A stretch of 64,000 bases of DNA from Serinicoccus kebangsaanensis (GTDB lineage Bacteria > Actinomycetota > Actinomycetes > Actinomycetales > Dermatophilaceae): NCBI RefSeq assembly GCF_008919445.1, contig NZ_VSLG01000003.1, positions 62,001 to 126,000 of the forward strand, in the 5' to 3' direction. Each line of letters starts with the position of its first letter. Position 1 is the stretch's first letter. Below, piece by piece: positions 26,470 to 35,938 of this stretch. The notes beneath the pieces were generated by a model. The model was given only the letters and a program-made list of their open reading frames with translations. It had not been told where the DNA came from and ran no database searches. Both the position numbers and the translations under genes were made by a program.

Positions 26470-27303
26470 GTGCTGCACGAACGACGGCGCTACGCCCTCC
26501 TGCGTTGGGCCCTGCTGCTGGTGGGGACGGTGCTGTTCCTGCTGCCCTTCTACCTGCTCCTCCGGGGCGCCCTCAGCACCGAGGCCGACCTCGCCTCGGC
26601 CGAGTGGCACTGGCTGCCGCCCTCGTGGGAGTGGGGCAACCTGGCAGCCGTCTTCGGCGACCGGACCGTGCCGATGGGTCGGGCGCTGCTCAACAGCACC
26701 GTCATCGCGGTGACCCAGACGATCGGTGTGCTGGTGCTGTCCGGGATGGCCGGCTACGGGTTGGCACGCATCCCCTACCGCTGGTCGAACGCCGTGTTCT
26801 GGCTGATCACCATCACCCTGCTCATCCCGGCCGCCGTGACCTTCGTGCCCAGCTTCGTGCTGGTCAGCTCGCTGGGGTGGATCTCGACGCTGCGCGGGCT
26901 GATCATCCCCGGGCTCTTCCAGGCGTTGGCGACCTTCCTCTTCCGCCAGTTCTTCCTGTCCTTCCCGAAGGAGATCGAGGAGGCCGCGGCGTTGGACGGG
27001 CTGTCCTGGTGGGGGACGTTCTGGCGAGTCGTGGTCCCCAACTCCGGTGGCTTCGCCGCCGCGATCGGCACGATCACCTTCATCGGGAGCTGGAACGCCT
27101 TCCTGTGGCCGCTGGTCATCGGGCGCACGCCCGACTCGTGGACCGTGCAGATCGCGTTGTCCACCTACCTGACCGCCCAGACCTCGCAGATCAGCCAGCT
27201 CTTCATGGCGGCGCTGATCGCCATCCTCCCGCTGCTGCTGATGTTCCTCTTCCTCCAGCGGTGGATCGTCCAGGGCGTGGAGCGCACCGGCATCAGCGAC
27301 TGA
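26470..27303 (+). CDS. Sugar ABC transporter permease (MalG-type)
   Basis: A 277-aa second permease subunit with about six helices (LLRWALLLVGTVLFLLPFYLLL first). Its EAA loop is EEAAALDGLSWWGTFWRVVVPNSGG, with the usual SWNAFLWPLV following. GTG start at 26470 is preceded by GGGAGGGA within the end of the previous gene. A bulged GC-rich hairpin just after the stop (27312-27337) probably terminates the operon. Confidence 0.92.
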   Translation: MLHERRRYALLRWALLLVGTVLFLLPFYLLLRGALSTEADLASAEWHWLPPSWEWGNLAAVFGDRTVPMGRALLNSTVIAVTQTIGVLVLSGMAGYGLARIPYRWSNAVFWLITITLLIPAAVTFVPSFVLVSSLGWISTLRGLIIPGLFQALATFLFRQFFLSFPKEIEEAAALDGLSWWGTFWRVVVPNSGGFAAAIGTITFIGSWNAFLWPLVIGRTPDSWTVQIALSTYLTAQTSQISQLFMAALIAILPLLLMFLFLQRWIVQGVERTGISD

Positions 27304-27311
27304 CCTCCGGC

Positions 27312-27337
27312 GGGGCGTCGTGCCGACGACACGCCCC
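27312..27337 (+). terminator. Hairpin after the second sugar ABC operon
   Basis: Two 5-bp helices (27312-27316 with 33-37, and 27317-27321 with 26-30) around a GCCG loop and a 2-base bulge. No U-run follows, as is common in high-GC actinomycetes. The 3' arm lies within the 29-bp direct repeat. Confidence 0.5.
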
Positions 27338-27401
27338 ACCCCACCGGCTCACCCGTTCACGTGAACGCTGGAGCCGACGACACGCCCGACCCCGCCGGCT
27401 C
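27322..27401. repeat. 29-bp direct repeats flanking a 14-bp perfect palindrome
   Basis: Positions 27322-27350 and 27373-27401 are identical at 27 of 29 bases (both begin GCCGACGACACGCCC and end CCGGCTC). Between them lies CGTTCACGTGAACG (27354-27367), a perfect palindrome. The structure occupies the convergent gap between the ABC operon and the maleylpyruvate isomerase-like gene. Confidence 0.85.
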
Positions 27402-27421
27402 GGCCAGGCTCGGGCACGTCG

Positions 27422-28066
27422 TCAGCCCGCGGCAGCGCGCGCCTCCAGCTCGGCCAGGCCCGGACCGCGGAGCACGCCTGGGACGACGCGGCCGGAGACG
27501 ACGAGGAGCAGATCCAGGGCAGGCCCCTCGACCACCGGCCCCGAGCCGGAGGCGATCCCGGCATCCGTGGCGCGCACCGTGAGGCCCGCCACCCGCTCCC
27601 GGGCGCCACCGAGGCCCACGGCGGTGGCCAGCTGGTAGGTGAGGGCACGCTCGACCGCCTCCTGGACGTAGGCGTGCTCGAGGCCCAGCGGTCGACGGAT
27701 GTCCTCGCCGTGCACCACTTCCTCGACCAGCCTGCTGGCCCGCGGGGCAGGTGGTCCGGAGGTCCGGGTGACGACGGCCCGGAGACGGGCCAGGGTCTCC
27801 CGAGGGGTGTCACCACGCTCCCGCGCCACGCCGGCGGCGTTCTGGGCGTCGAAGTCGAAGCGGGCGCGCGCCATCGCCAGGAGCAGGCGCGGGGTCGTGG
27901 TCCGCGCGTTGTCGACCAGGTGCGCCGCCACGTCGTGGACCGTCCACCCGGGGCACAGGGACGCGTGCTCCCACAGCGGCTCCTCGAGCGCGGCGAGGTC
28001 CTCAACGAGGGCACGTCGCTCGGCCTGCACGAGATCCCAGGTCGGGCTGCCCCCGGTGGTGGTCAT
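27422..28066 (-). CDS. Maleylpyruvate isomerase-family (mycothiol-dependent, DinB-like) protein
   Basis: A 214-aa four-helix DinB/MDMPI-type protein. The metal-binding histidines are in WTVHDVAAHLVDNA (about residues 41-54) and EEVVHGEDIRRPLG (about 116-129). Relatives include mycothiol-dependent maleylpyruvate isomerase, and many act as thiol-dependent S-transferases in detoxification. The C-terminal sterol-carrier-like part is short. The start is 12 bases after the SNF2 helicase stop with GAGAGG upstream, so it is the second gene of that unit. The exact substrate is unknown. Confidence 0.82.
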   Translation of the reverse strand: MTTTGGSPTWDLVQAERRALVEDLAALEEPLWEHASLCPGWTVHDVAAHLVDNARTTTPRLLLAMARARFDFDAQNAAGVARERGDTPRETLARLRAVVTRTSGPPAPRASRLVEEVVHGEDIRRPLGLEHAYVQEAVERALTYQLATAVGLGGARERVAGLTVRATDAGIASGSGPVVEGPALDLLLVVSGRVVPGVLRGPGLAELEARAAAG

Positions 28067-28078
28067 GCGTTCAGCCTC

Positions 28079-31000
28079 TCACCCGTCGACGAGCCCGCGG
28101 ATGTCCTCCGCGGTCACCGTGCCGGTGGCGAACTCGCCGGAGTCGACGACGGTGGTGAAGAGGCGCCGCTTGCGATCCTGCAGCGCCACCACCTTCTCCT
28201 CGATCGTGCCCCGGGAGACCAGGCGGTAGACGTGCACCGGCCGGTGCTGGCCGATGCGGTGGGTGCGGTCGACGGCCTGGGCCTCGGCGGCAGGGTTCCA
28301 CCACGGGTCGAGGACGAAGACGTAGTCGGCCTCGGTCAGGGTCAGACCGACCCCGCCCGCCTTGAGGCTGATGAGGAAGGCCGGTTGCCGACCCTCCCGG
28401 AAGGACGAGATCCGCGCCGGGCGGTCCCGGGTGCGCCCGTCCAGGTAGACGTGGTCGATGCCCGCCCGTTCCAGCGCCTCCCGCACGAGGGCGAGGTATC
28501 CGGTGAAGCTGGAGAAGACCAGGGCACGGTGGCCCTCGGCCGCCACCTCGGTGAGCTGCTCCACCAGGGCGGTGACCTTGGCGGAGGTCGCGAGGCCGGC
28601 GTGGTCGGCGTCGACCAGGGCCGGGTCCAGCGAGAGCTGACGCAGCACGGTCAGGGCACGGAAGATCCGGATGCGGTTCTTGTCCATGTCCGCCAGGAGC
28701 CCGAGCACCCGCTGTCGTTCCCGCTGCAGGTGCTGGTCGTAGACGCGTCGGTGCGCGGGGTGCAGGTCGATGGTCAGGGTCTGCTCGATCTTGTCCGGCA
28801 GGTCGGCGGCCACCTCCGCCTTGGTGCGCCGGAGCATGAACGGGCGGATCCGCGCGCGCAGCCGATCCAGCTCCAGCGGGGCCGAGCCGGCCTCGATCGG
28901 CTTGCGATACCGCTCGGTGAAGACCTCGGGGCGGGGGAAGAGGCCTGGTGCTGCCAGCGAGGTCATCGACCACAGGTCCATCAGGGTGTTCTCCAACGGG
29001 GTGCCGGTCATCGCGAAGGTCCGACCGACATCCAACCGACGGACGGCCTGGTAGGTCGCCGAGCGGCGGTTCTTGACCACCTGGGCCTCGTCCAGGACGA
29101 CGCCGCTCCACGGCATCGAGTGGTACTCCGGCGCGTCCATCCGCAGCAGGGTGTAGGAGGTGATGACCAGGTCCGCGGCCCCGATGGCGGTCGCCAGGTC
29201 GGTGCCGCGACGGCGGCCGGTCGAGGTGATCGTCGCCGTCGCCAGGTGCGGGGCGAAGCGGGCGGCCTGCTCGGCCCAGGCCCCGACGACGCTGGTCGGC
29301 GCCACCACGAGGACGGGACCCTCCGCGAGGTCGGCGCGGTCCTCGGCGCGGACCACCATGGCCAGCGCCTGCAGCGTCTTGCCCAACCCCATGTCGTCGG
29401 CGAGGATGCCGCCGAGCCCGGCGTCCCAGAGGCCGGCCAGCCAGCGGAAGCCGTCCAGCTGGTAGGGGCGCAGCGTCGCCTCCAGCGCCGGCGGTGCCGG
29501 CACGACACCCCGGTCTCCCTCTCCGAGCGCGAGGAGGGCGTCGACCCGCTCGCGCCACCGGCCGTGCTGGTCGTGCACGACCCCGAGCTCGACCAGCTCC
29601 TCCCAGAGGCCGGCCTGGTAGGGGGTCAGCCGCAGCTGGGCCGGATCGTCCGCGGCGTCGGAGTCGACCAGCTCCCGGGCCTCCTCGATGAGGCGACGCA
29701 GGCTGAGCAGCTCGGGCTGGTCCAGGCGCAGCCAGAGGCCCGAGTCGAGCAGCAGCACCTCCTCGCCGCGGGCCAGCGCCTCGAAGAGCAGCTCGAACGG
29801 GATCTCGACGTCCCCCACGGTCACGCTGACGTGCAGGTCCAGCCAGTCACCCTCCTGGGCCTCGCTGGTGGTGAGGTGCACGACCGGACTCTGCGCGGCC
29901 TCCTCGTAGGTCGCCAGGTCCCCGTGCAGGACGACGTCCACGTCGTCGCAGTCCTGCAGGACGGGCAGCACCTCCTCGACGAACCGGGCCGTCTGCAGCC
30001 CGGTCAGGACGCACCTGGGTCGCAGGGCCTCCCCGCCGTGGGGCTCCCGAGCCACGCAGGCCGGTATGCCCTCCAGCAGCGGCAGCACCGCACCGGTCGC
30101 CCGGCGCTCGGCGTCGGCGTCCCGGGGTGGGTCGTCAGGTCCGGCCGACAGCCCCACGGTCGCGAGCTGCGGCTCCCCGTCGACGGTGGGCAGGGCATAC
30201 CCGAACGTCCACCGCAGGTGCAGCACGTGCCCCGGCTCCGGGGTGATCTCCAGCCGGAGCCGCGGGGGGGCGTCGGCCGGGGTGACGACGCTGCCGTCGC
30301 TGGAGGTGAGGCGGACCTGCCGGGCGAGCGCCGGGTAGTACTGCGTCAGGAACCGGCCCACGTCCTCGGGCGGGACGCGCATCACCCGGCCGGACTCGAC
30401 CAGGCCGACGACGACCTCGGGCACCGCGCCGCCCAGCGGCCAGAGGGTCAGCTCGCCCCCCTCGTCGACCCGGCCCAGCCCGTGCGGCGGGCGGCCGACC
30501 AGGAACACCCCGGTCGGTGACGCCGGCAGCCCGTCGGCACGGACCCCGGCCCGCAGGGCCAGCTGCCCGTCCTCCTCCCGGGTCAGGTCCAGGCCCACCT
30601 GCGCCTGTCCCTCCCCCAGCGCGACGCTGGTGACGTCCTCGCCCGCCACCAGCGGGACGCCCGCGTCCACCACCTGCCGCAGCACCGGCCAGGCGACGGC
30701 CCCGATCTCGCCGAGCGGCAGCTCCTTGGCCGAGCTGTAGAAGTATCCGAACCCGGAGCTCTTGCCGAGCGCCGCGAGCTGCCCCAGCAGGGACCGGTGC
30801 CGAGGGTCGACCTCAGTGGTCGACCAGCGGTTGGTGAGGTCGTCCCACCCGACCCCCTGGCCGACCCACGGCTTGCTGCGGCCCGGCCGGACGGGACGGA
30901 GCGCGACGCGCGTCCGCTCGTCCCGACCACCGGGACCCCGGCTCACCGAGACCTGCAGGCCGAGCCGGTGCGGCTGCCGGCCGAGCTGCTGCGCCGGGCG

Positions 31001-31363
31001 CACCAGGGGCGCCAGCACGCTCTCCCAGTCCGCGGCCCCGGAGCGTGACCGCAACCGCGACCGGGCGGTGATGAGCACGGCGACCGCGTGCTTGCAGTCC
31101 TGGCCCACGGGGCAGCTGCACTGCCCGCTCCAGACCAGCACCTCGCGGTCGTGGATCCGCACGACCGTCTGGTAGACGTGCCCCCGCCCGCCGGTCACGG
31201 TGCCGACCAGCGCCGCGCCGTCCGGCCCGGTGACGAGGGTCCGGACGTGCCCGGCCTCGGCATACCCCTGGGCGCGGGCGAAGGTCAGCTCCCCCACGTC
31301 CGCGCGCAGGGCACCGTCCTCGACGCGGAGCACCCAGTCCGCGGCGGCGAGGTCCGGTGGCAT
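28079..31363 (-). CDS. SNF2-family DEAD/DEAH helicase with N-terminal SWIM zinc finger
   Basis: A 1094-aa ATP-dependent DNA translocase (HepA/RapA-like). An N-terminal SWIM finger C-x-C-x5-C-x-H is seen as CSCPVGQDCKH (residues 82-92). About 100-600 is a bacterial SNF2-associated region. The ATPase core begins with RPYQLDGFRWLAGLWDAGLGG and the P-loop DDMGLGKT (about residue 655), has DEAQ (box II) and ends with the helicase C motif DPWWNPAAEAQAVDRTHRIGQ. It probably remodels nucleoprotein complexes or recycles RNA polymerase. TACGAT 6 bases before the ATG indicates a leaderless mRNA. The downstream partner is a maleylpyruvate isomerase-like gene. Confidence 0.92.
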   Translation of the reverse strand: MPPDLAAADWVLRVEDGALRADVGELTFARAQGYAEAGHVRTLVTGPDGAALVGTVTGGRGHVYQTVVRIHDREVLVWSGQCSCPVGQDCKHAVAVLITARSRLRSRSGAADWESVLAPLVRPAQQLGRQPHRLGLQVSVSRGPGGRDERTRVALRPVRPGRSKPWVGQGVGWDDLTNRWSTTEVDPRHRSLLGQLAALGKSSGFGYFYSSAKELPLGEIGAVAWPVLRQVVDAGVPLVAGEDVTSVALGEGQAQVGLDLTREEDGQLALRAGVRADGLPASPTGVFLVGRPPHGLGRVDEGGELTLWPLGGAVPEVVVGLVESGRVMRVPPEDVGRFLTQYYPALARQVRLTSSDGSVVTPADAPPRLRLEITPEPGHVLHLRWTFGYALPTVDGEPQLATVGLSAGPDDPPRDADAERRATGAVLPLLEGIPACVAREPHGGEALRPRCVLTGLQTARFVEEVLPVLQDCDDVDVVLHGDLATYEEAAQSPVVHLTTSEAQEGDWLDLHVSVTVGDVEIPFELLFEALARGEEVLLLDSGLWLRLDQPELLSLRRLIEEARELVDSDAADDPAQLRLTPYQAGLWEELVELGVVHDQHGRWRERVDALLALGEGDRGVVPAPPALEATLRPYQLDGFRWLAGLWDAGLGGILADDMGLGKTLQALAMVVRAEDRADLAEGPVLVVAPTSVVGAWAEQAARFAPHLATATITSTGRRRGTDLATAIGAADLVITSYTLLRMDAPEYHSMPWSGVVLDEAQVVKNRRSATYQAVRRLDVGRTFAMTGTPLENTLMDLWSMTSLAAPGLFPRPEVFTERYRKPIEAGSAPLELDRLRARIRPFMLRRTKAEVAADLPDKIEQTLTIDLHPAHRRVYDQHLQRERQRVLGLLADMDKNRIRIFRALTVLRQLSLDPALVDADHAGLATSAKVTALVEQLTEVAAEGHRALVFSSFTGYLALVREALERAGIDHVYLDGRTRDRPARISSFREGRQPAFLISLKAGGVGLTLTEADYVFVLDPWWNPAAEAQAVDRTHRIGQHRPVHVYRLVSRGTIEEKVVALQDRKRRLFTTVVDSGEFATGTVTAEDIRGLVDG

Positions 31364-31369
31364 GGACCG

Positions 31370-31375
31370 ATCGTA
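31370..31375 (-). promoter_or_regulatory. -10 element TACGAT for leaderless SNF2 helicase gene
   Basis: On the minus strand TACGAT precedes the ATG at 31363 by six bases. Confidence 0.5.
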
Positions 31376-31398
31376 GGTGCCGCCGCCGACAGACGCCG

Positions 31399-31412
31399 TG
31401 CCCTGTCCACAG
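31399..31412. promoter_or_regulatory. Palindrome CCCTGTCCACAGGG upstream of the SNF2 gene
   Basis: Six-base perfect arms around CC, about 25 bases upstream of the -10 of the SNF2 helicase and 18 bases past the hydrolase stop. It could be an operator or a short hairpin; nothing decides between them. Confidence 0.35.
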
Positions 31413-31430
31413 GGTCGGGTCGGGCGCGGG

Positions 31431-32276
31431 TCAGGCCTGCCCGCGGTGCCGGTGGACGCCGGTGAGCACGGCCTCCGCGACCACGTCCGGACGCTTCTCC
31501 GGCAGCCAGTGACCGGCCGCGAGCTCCTCGAAGCGGTAGTCGCCGGTGACGTGCCGGCCCGTCCGCTCGGCCGCGGACCGACCGAGGAAGGGGTCGCGCC
31601 GCCCCCAGAGGTAGGCCGTGGGCACCGTGACGCCGCCGACCGGGCGTGCGCCGCGTCCCGCCGCCGCGCGGTACCAGTTCACCGGACCGCGCAGGCTCCG
31701 CGCCGTCCCCAGCCTGGCGGCGTAGCGCGCGACGTCCTGCGCCGGCAGACCGGTGCGGGCCAGGCCGCCCCGGCGCAGGCTCCGCGCCATGACGTGCTCG
31801 GGCAGCCGGGGCACCTGGAAGGCCCCGATGTACCAGCTGCGCCGGGCCTGGTCGCCGTGCCGCACGGCCCACCGCAGCGCCGCGGGGTGCGGCGTGGACA
31901 GGACGGTCAGGGTCGAGACCCGGTCCGGGTGCCAGGCGGCCAGCGCCCAGCCCACCGCACCGCCCCAGTCGTGGCCGACGACGTGCGCCCGTGGCAGGCC
32001 GACGGTGTCCAACAGGGCGAGGACGTCTCCCACCAGGTGCTCCATCCGGTATGCCGTGACCGCCGGTGGGCGAGCACCCGCGGCGTATCCCCGTTGGTGC
32101 GGCGCCAGGGTGCGCAGGCCTGCGTCGTGGAGCAGCGGAGCGACCCGCCCCCACGCGGTCGCGTCCTGAGGGAAGCCGTGCAGCAGCACGACCGGCTCGC
32201 CGTCCCCCGGACCGGCCAGCAGCGCCTCGTGCCTCAGCCCGTCGTGCTCGTGGGTCAGCAGCTCGCCGGTCTCCAT
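31431..32276 (-). CDS. Alpha/beta hydrolase (epoxide hydrolase/dehalogenase-like)
   Basis: A 281-aa cytoplasmic hydrolase. The oxyanion motif HGFPQDATAWG (about residue 34-44) and the nucleophile elbow GHDWGGAVGWALA, with Asp instead of Ser, place it with epoxide hydrolases and haloalkane dehalogenases. The C-terminal catalytic His is in AAGHWLPEKRPD. The start at 32276 is preceded by CATGAT 6 bases upstream; a longer in-frame extension has no family character. It is divergent from the DEAD-box helicase. The substrate is unknown. Confidence 0.86.
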   Translation of the reverse strand: METGELLTHEHDGLRHEALLAGPGDGEPVVLLHGFPQDATAWGRVAPLLHDAGLRTLAPHQRGYAAGARPPAVTAYRMEHLVGDVLALLDTVGLPRAHVVGHDWGGAVGWALAAWHPDRVSTLTVLSTPHPAALRWAVRHGDQARRSWYIGAFQVPRLPEHVMARSLRRGGLARTGLPAQDVARYAARLGTARSLRGPVNWYRAAAGRGARPVGGVTVPTAYLWGRRDPFLGRSAAERTGRHVTGDYRFEELAAGHWLPEKRPDVVAEAVLTGVHRHRGQA

Positions 32277-32282
32277 CGCTCC

Positions 32283-32288
32283 ATCATG
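32283..32288 (-). promoter_or_regulatory. -10 element CATGAT for leaderless hydrolase gene
   Basis: On the minus strand CATGAT precedes the ATG at 32276 by six bases; no ribosome binding site. Confidence 0.4.
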
Positions 32289-32312
32289 CCGGTGCCGGGC
32301 CGCGCCGTGCGA

Positions 32313-32373
32313 TAGAATGAGGCGCACGGCGCTGCGCGCCGACCCGCCTCACCCCCTTTGCTGAAAGCCCCCC
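32313..32373 (+). promoter_or_regulatory. Promoter (-10 TAGAAT) and structured leader of DEAD-box helicase gene
   Basis: TAGAAT (32313-32318) is a strong -10. It leaves a leader of about 48 bases that can fold: GAGGCG (from 32319) with CGCCTC as the outer stem, and GGCGC-TGC-GCGCC inside. The start codon is a GTG with only TGAAAG as a weak ribosome site, so the leader may control translation. DEAD-box helicase genes are often cold-regulated through their leaders. Confidence 0.5.
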
Positions 32374-33903
32374 GTGACCTCTTCCTTCGCCGAGCTCGGC
32401 GTGCCCGCACCCCTGTCCGCGGTCCTCGCGACCCAGGACATCACCGTCCCCACCCCGATCCAGGCGGCGACGTTGCCCGACTCGCTCGCCGGACGCGACG
32501 TGCTCGGCCGGGGCCGCACCGGATCCGGCAAGACCTTCGCCTTCCTGCTGCCGGTGGTGTCGCGCCTGATGGCCGACCCGGCCGCCGCACGCCGGCGCGG
32601 ACGGCTGCCGCGCGCCCTCATCCTGGCCCCCACCCGCGAGCTCGCCGGTCAGATCGCCGCGTCCCTGGAGCCGCTGGCCGCCCGCGCCGGGCTGGCCCAC
32701 GTGACGATCTTCGGCGGGGTCGGGCAGAACCCGCAGGTGCGCGCCCTCCGGGCCGGGGTCGACGTGGTCGTCGCCTGCCCCGGCCGGCTCGAGGACCTCC
32801 TCGGGCAGGGACACGCCGACCTCTCCGGCGTCGAGGTGACCGTCCTGGACGAGGCGGACCACATGGCCGACCTGGGCTTCCTGCCCGTGGTCAAGCGCCT
32901 GCTCGACCGCACGCCGCGCCGCGGCCAGCGGATGCTCTTCTCCGCGACCCTGGACGCCGGCGTGGACGTCATCGCCCGCCGCTACCTCAGCGACCCGGTC
33001 ACCCACCACGCGGACTCGGCACAGTCGCCGGTGCAGGCGATGGACCACCACGTGCTGCACATCGACGCCGGGCAGCGGCTCGCCGTCCTCACCGACCTCG
33101 GGGCGGCCCCGGGCCGCACGGTGGTCTTCACCCGCACCAAGCACGGCGCCAGGAAGCTCGCCAAGCAGCTCAACGGGGCGGGCGTGCCCGCCGTCGAGCT
33201 GCACGGCAACCTCGCGCAGAACGCCCGCACCCGCAACCTGGACGCCTTCCACTCCGGCCGGGCCTCCACCCTCGTCGCCACCGACATCGCCGCCCGCGGG
33301 ATCCACGTGGACGACGTCTCCCTCGTGGTGCACGCCGACCCGCCCGTCGAGCACAAGGCCTACCTGCACCGCTCCGGGCGCACCGCCCGCGCGGGCGCGG
33401 CCGGCACCGTGGTGACGCTGATGACCGACGAGCAGGTCCGCGACGTCCGGTCGCTGACCCGGGCCGCGGGCATCCGGCCGACGACCACCCGGGCGGACGC
33501 GCGCCACCCGATCCTGGCCGAGCTGGCACCCGGCGAGCGGGTCCTGGTCCCCGGTGGTCTGGCTCCGCTGCAGGCACCGGCGACCGGTGGCGCCCAGCGC
33601 GGCCCGAAGCAGGGCCGTCCCGGCGGGCGCAGCGGCAGCCGCCAGGGTGGTCGTCGCCGGGCCGAGGGCCAGGGCGGGGACCGCCAGGGCCGGCAGGACC
33701 GGGGCCGGGGCCGGGGCGGGGACCGCCAGGGCCGGAAGGACCGGGGCGAGGGCACAGGCCGCCAGGGTCAGCGCCAGGGCGGCGGTGGCCGCCGGGGCAC
33801 CGCCCAGGGCGCCGGCCGCCGCACGGGAGGCCGCCGGGCAACCTCCTCGGGCGGGTCGATCGTCGCGTTCTCGACGTCGAGCGGCGGCGGCCGGCGCCGC
33901 TGA
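32374..33903 (+). CDS. DEAD-box RNA helicase with Arg/Gly-rich tail (RhlE-like)
   Basis: A 509-aa ATP-dependent RNA helicase. Motifs in order: Q-motif region (TVPTPIQAATLP), P-loop GRTGSGKT (residues about 47-54), PTRELAGQ, DEAD in VLDEADHMADLGF (about 160), SAT in MLFSATLDAG, TDIAARGIHVDDV, and HRSGRTARAG. From about residue 405 a tail of Gly/Arg/Gln repeats (RQGGRRR, GDRQGRQDRGRG and similar) would bind RNA non-specifically. Roles in ribosome assembly or RNA decay are likely. GTG start. Stop is adjacent to the convergent BCCT gene. A second DEAD-box protein is encoded at 57801-59816. Confidence 0.93.
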   Translation: MTSSFAELGVPAPLSAVLATQDITVPTPIQAATLPDSLAGRDVLGRGRTGSGKTFAFLLPVVSRLMADPAAARRRGRLPRALILAPTRELAGQIAASLEPLAARAGLAHVTIFGGVGQNPQVRALRAGVDVVVACPGRLEDLLGQGHADLSGVEVTVLDEADHMADLGFLPVVKRLLDRTPRRGQRMLFSATLDAGVDVIARRYLSDPVTHHADSAQSPVQAMDHHVLHIDAGQRLAVLTDLGAAPGRTVVFTRTKHGARKLAKQLNGAGVPAVELHGNLAQNARTRNLDAFHSGRASTLVATDIAARGIHVDDVSLVVHADPPVEHKAYLHRSGRTARAGAAGTVVTLMTDEQVRDVRSLTRAAGIRPTTTRADARHPILAELAPGERVLVPGGLAPLQAPATGGAQRGPKQGRPGGRSGSRQGGRRRAEGQGGDRQGRQDRGRGRGGDRQGRKDRGEGTGRQGQRQGGGGRRGTAQGAGRRTGGRRATSSGGSIVAFSTSSGGGRRR

Positions 33904-33904
33904 C

Positions 33905-35938
33905 CTAGAGCTCCCGCTGCTCGGCCACCCTCGCCGAGCTGGCCGCCCAGCGCTCGTACTGGTCCAGCACGTCGTGGCACACGTCCTCGACGTCGTAGGA
34001 CATGAGGTCGTACCCGCCGGCGATCGGCTGCGCGACCTGCAGCCGGGTCGTCCGGTCGTGCGCGAGGCGGCCCAGCCCGTAGGTCGGCGCCGGGCCCCGC
34101 CTGACCTGGACCGGGTAGGTGAAGCCCACCTCGTCTCCCTCGGCGGCCACCAGCAGCGTGGCCGACCGCACGACCCGCGCCTCCGGGTCGGCCTCGCTCA
34201 CCTCGACCCGGGCCGGCACGCCCTGCTCCTCGAGCGCGTCACGCACCGCGTGCAGCGCCGGGACGACGACGTCGTCCAGCCGCTCCTGGGCCTGGTCCAC
34301 CGTCACCGAGCCGAAGGACTGCGCCAGCCGCAGCCGCCACGGCACGCCGCTCGCCTCCCGGCCCACCAGGGAGGTCGTCACCGAGTCCTGGAAGGCCCAG
34401 GTGCGGGTCCGCTCGTGCTCCAGCGCACGGTGCAGACCGACCATGACGGCCACGATGACGAAGGCGAACGGCAACCCCATGATGATGGTCGCGCTCTGCA
34501 GCGCCGGGATCCCGCCCACGAGCAGCATCGCGATCGTCAGCACGCCGGTCGCCACCGACCAGACGATGCGCAGCCAGGGCCGGGCGTCGGCCTCCCCGCT
34601 CGGGAGCTCGGAGGACAGGTTGGCCATGACCAGCGCCCCGGAGTCGGCGGAGGTGACGTAGAACAACAGCCCGACGAAGGTCGCCAGCGCCACCACCGCG
34701 AGCCCCAGCGGGTACTGCTGCAGCAGCGTGAAGAAGCCCAGCTCCGGCGTGTTGACGGCCGCCTCGCCGAAGGCCTCGTCGCCGTCCCGGATCTGCTTGA
34801 CCGCGCTGTTGCCGAAGATCGACACCCACATGACGATGTAGCTGAACGGGATGGTCATCGTCCCGAGCACGAACTGCCCGATGGTCCGGCCCTTGGAGAT
34901 CCGGGCCAGGAACATCCCGACGAAGGATGCCCAGGCGATCCACCAGGCCCAGAAGAAGAGGGTCCAGAAGCCCATCCACTCGGCGGGGTAGTCGAAGGCC
35001 ATCGTGTCCAGGGTCATCCCGGGGAACATCGAGACGAAGTCGCCGACGTTCATCATCATCCCGCGGAGCAGGAAGGCCGTCTCACCGGTGACGAGCACCC
35101 AGCCGGCCAGGCCGATCGCCAGCAGCACGTTCAGCTGGCTGAGCAGCCGGATGCCCTTGTCCACGCCGGTGGTCGCCGAGATCGTCGCCACCAGGATGGC
35201 GAGGACGACCAGCCCGATCTGCGCGGGTATGCCCTGGGAGACGCCGAAGAGCACGTCCAGCCCCACGTTGAGCATGACGACGCCGATCCCGAGCGAGGTC
35301 GCGACCCCGAAGATGGTGCCGATCACGGTCGCGATGTCGACGGCGTCGCCGAGCGGACCCTTCACCCGCTTGCCGATCAGGGGGTAGAGGGTCGAGCGGA
35401 CCGCGAGCGGCAGGCCCATGCGGTGCGCGTAGTAGCCGAGGGCGATGCCCATGAGGGCATACATGCCCCACCCGGTGATGCCGTAGTGGAACAACGTCCA
35501 CACCGTCGCCTCACGGGCGGCCTCGAGGGTGCCGCCCTCCCCCTGCGGGGGGTAGAGGTACTGCGAGGCGGGCTCGGCGACGGCGTAGAACATCACGTCG
35601 GTGCCGATGCCCGCGGCGAAGAGCATCGAGGCCCAGGCGAAGGTCGAGAACTCGGGTCGGTCGTCGTCCTGGCCCAGCCGGACCCGGGAGTGCCGGACCC
35701 CGAGGTAGAGGACGAAGACGAGGATCACGGTGGCCAGGACGATGTAGAACCACCCGAACCACTCGGAGGTCCACCCGACCACGACACCGAGCACCTCGGA
35801 GGACTGGGTGGGGGCGATGAGCGCCCAGAGCGCCACCGCCGCGGTGATCGCGCCCGAGACCGCGAGCACGGTCCACTTGGTGCGGGGCTGGCCGGGTGGG
35901 GCGAGCGTCTCGGGCGCGGTGTCACGGGTCGTACTCAT
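33905..35938 (-). CDS. BCCT-family choline/betaine transporter (BetT-like)
   Basis: A 677-aa sodium- or proton-coupled uptake system with about 12 membrane helices and a long C-terminal cytoplasmic domain (from about residue 520), the BetT arrangement associated with osmotic regulation. The substrate-region signature is [29 protein letters not shown], and [16 protein letters not shown] lies earlier. Start codon overlaps the betA stop (ATGA), so it is the third gene of the betB-betA-transporter operon and probably imports choline for oxidation to glycine betaine. The stop lies 1 base from the convergent helicase stop. Confidence 0.88.
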   Translation of the reverse strand: MSTTRDTAPETLAPPGQPRTKWTVLAVSGAITAAVALWALIAPTQSSEVLGVVVGWTSEWFGWFYIVLATVILVFVLYLGVRHSRVRLGQDDDRPEFSTFAWASMLFAAGIGTDVMFYAVAEPASQYLYPPQGEGGTLEAAREATVWTLFHYGITGWGMYALMGIALGYYAHRMGLPLAVRSTLYPLIGKRVKGPLGDAVDIATVIGTIFGVATSLGIGVVMLNVGLDVLFGVSQGIPAQIGLVVLAILVATISATTGVDKGIRLLSQLNVLLAIGLAGWVLVTGETAFLLRGMMMNVGDFVSMFPGMTLDTMAFDYPAEWMGFWTLFFWAWWIAWASFVGMFLARISKGRTIGQFVLGTMTIPFSYIVMWVSIFGNSAVKQIRDGDEAFGEAAVNTPELGFFTLLQQYPLGLAVVALATFVGLLFYVTSADSGALVMANLSSELPSGEADARPWLRIVWSVATGVLTIAMLLVGGIPALQSATIIMGLPFAFVIVAVMVGLHRALEHERTRTWAFQDSVTTSLVGREASGVPWRLRLAQSFGSVTVDQAQERLDDVVVPALHAVRDALEEQGVPARVEVSEADPEARVVRSATLLVAAEGDEVGFTYPVQVRRGPAPTYGLGRLAHDRTTRLQVAQPIAGGYDLMSYDVEDVCHDVLDQYERWAASSARVAEQREL

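Noticed and set aside
27674-30520. A 948-codon open frame on the plus strand
   Set aside because: It is antisense to the isomerase-like and SNF2 helicase genes, whose motifs are intact; its own translation is low-complexity with no domain.
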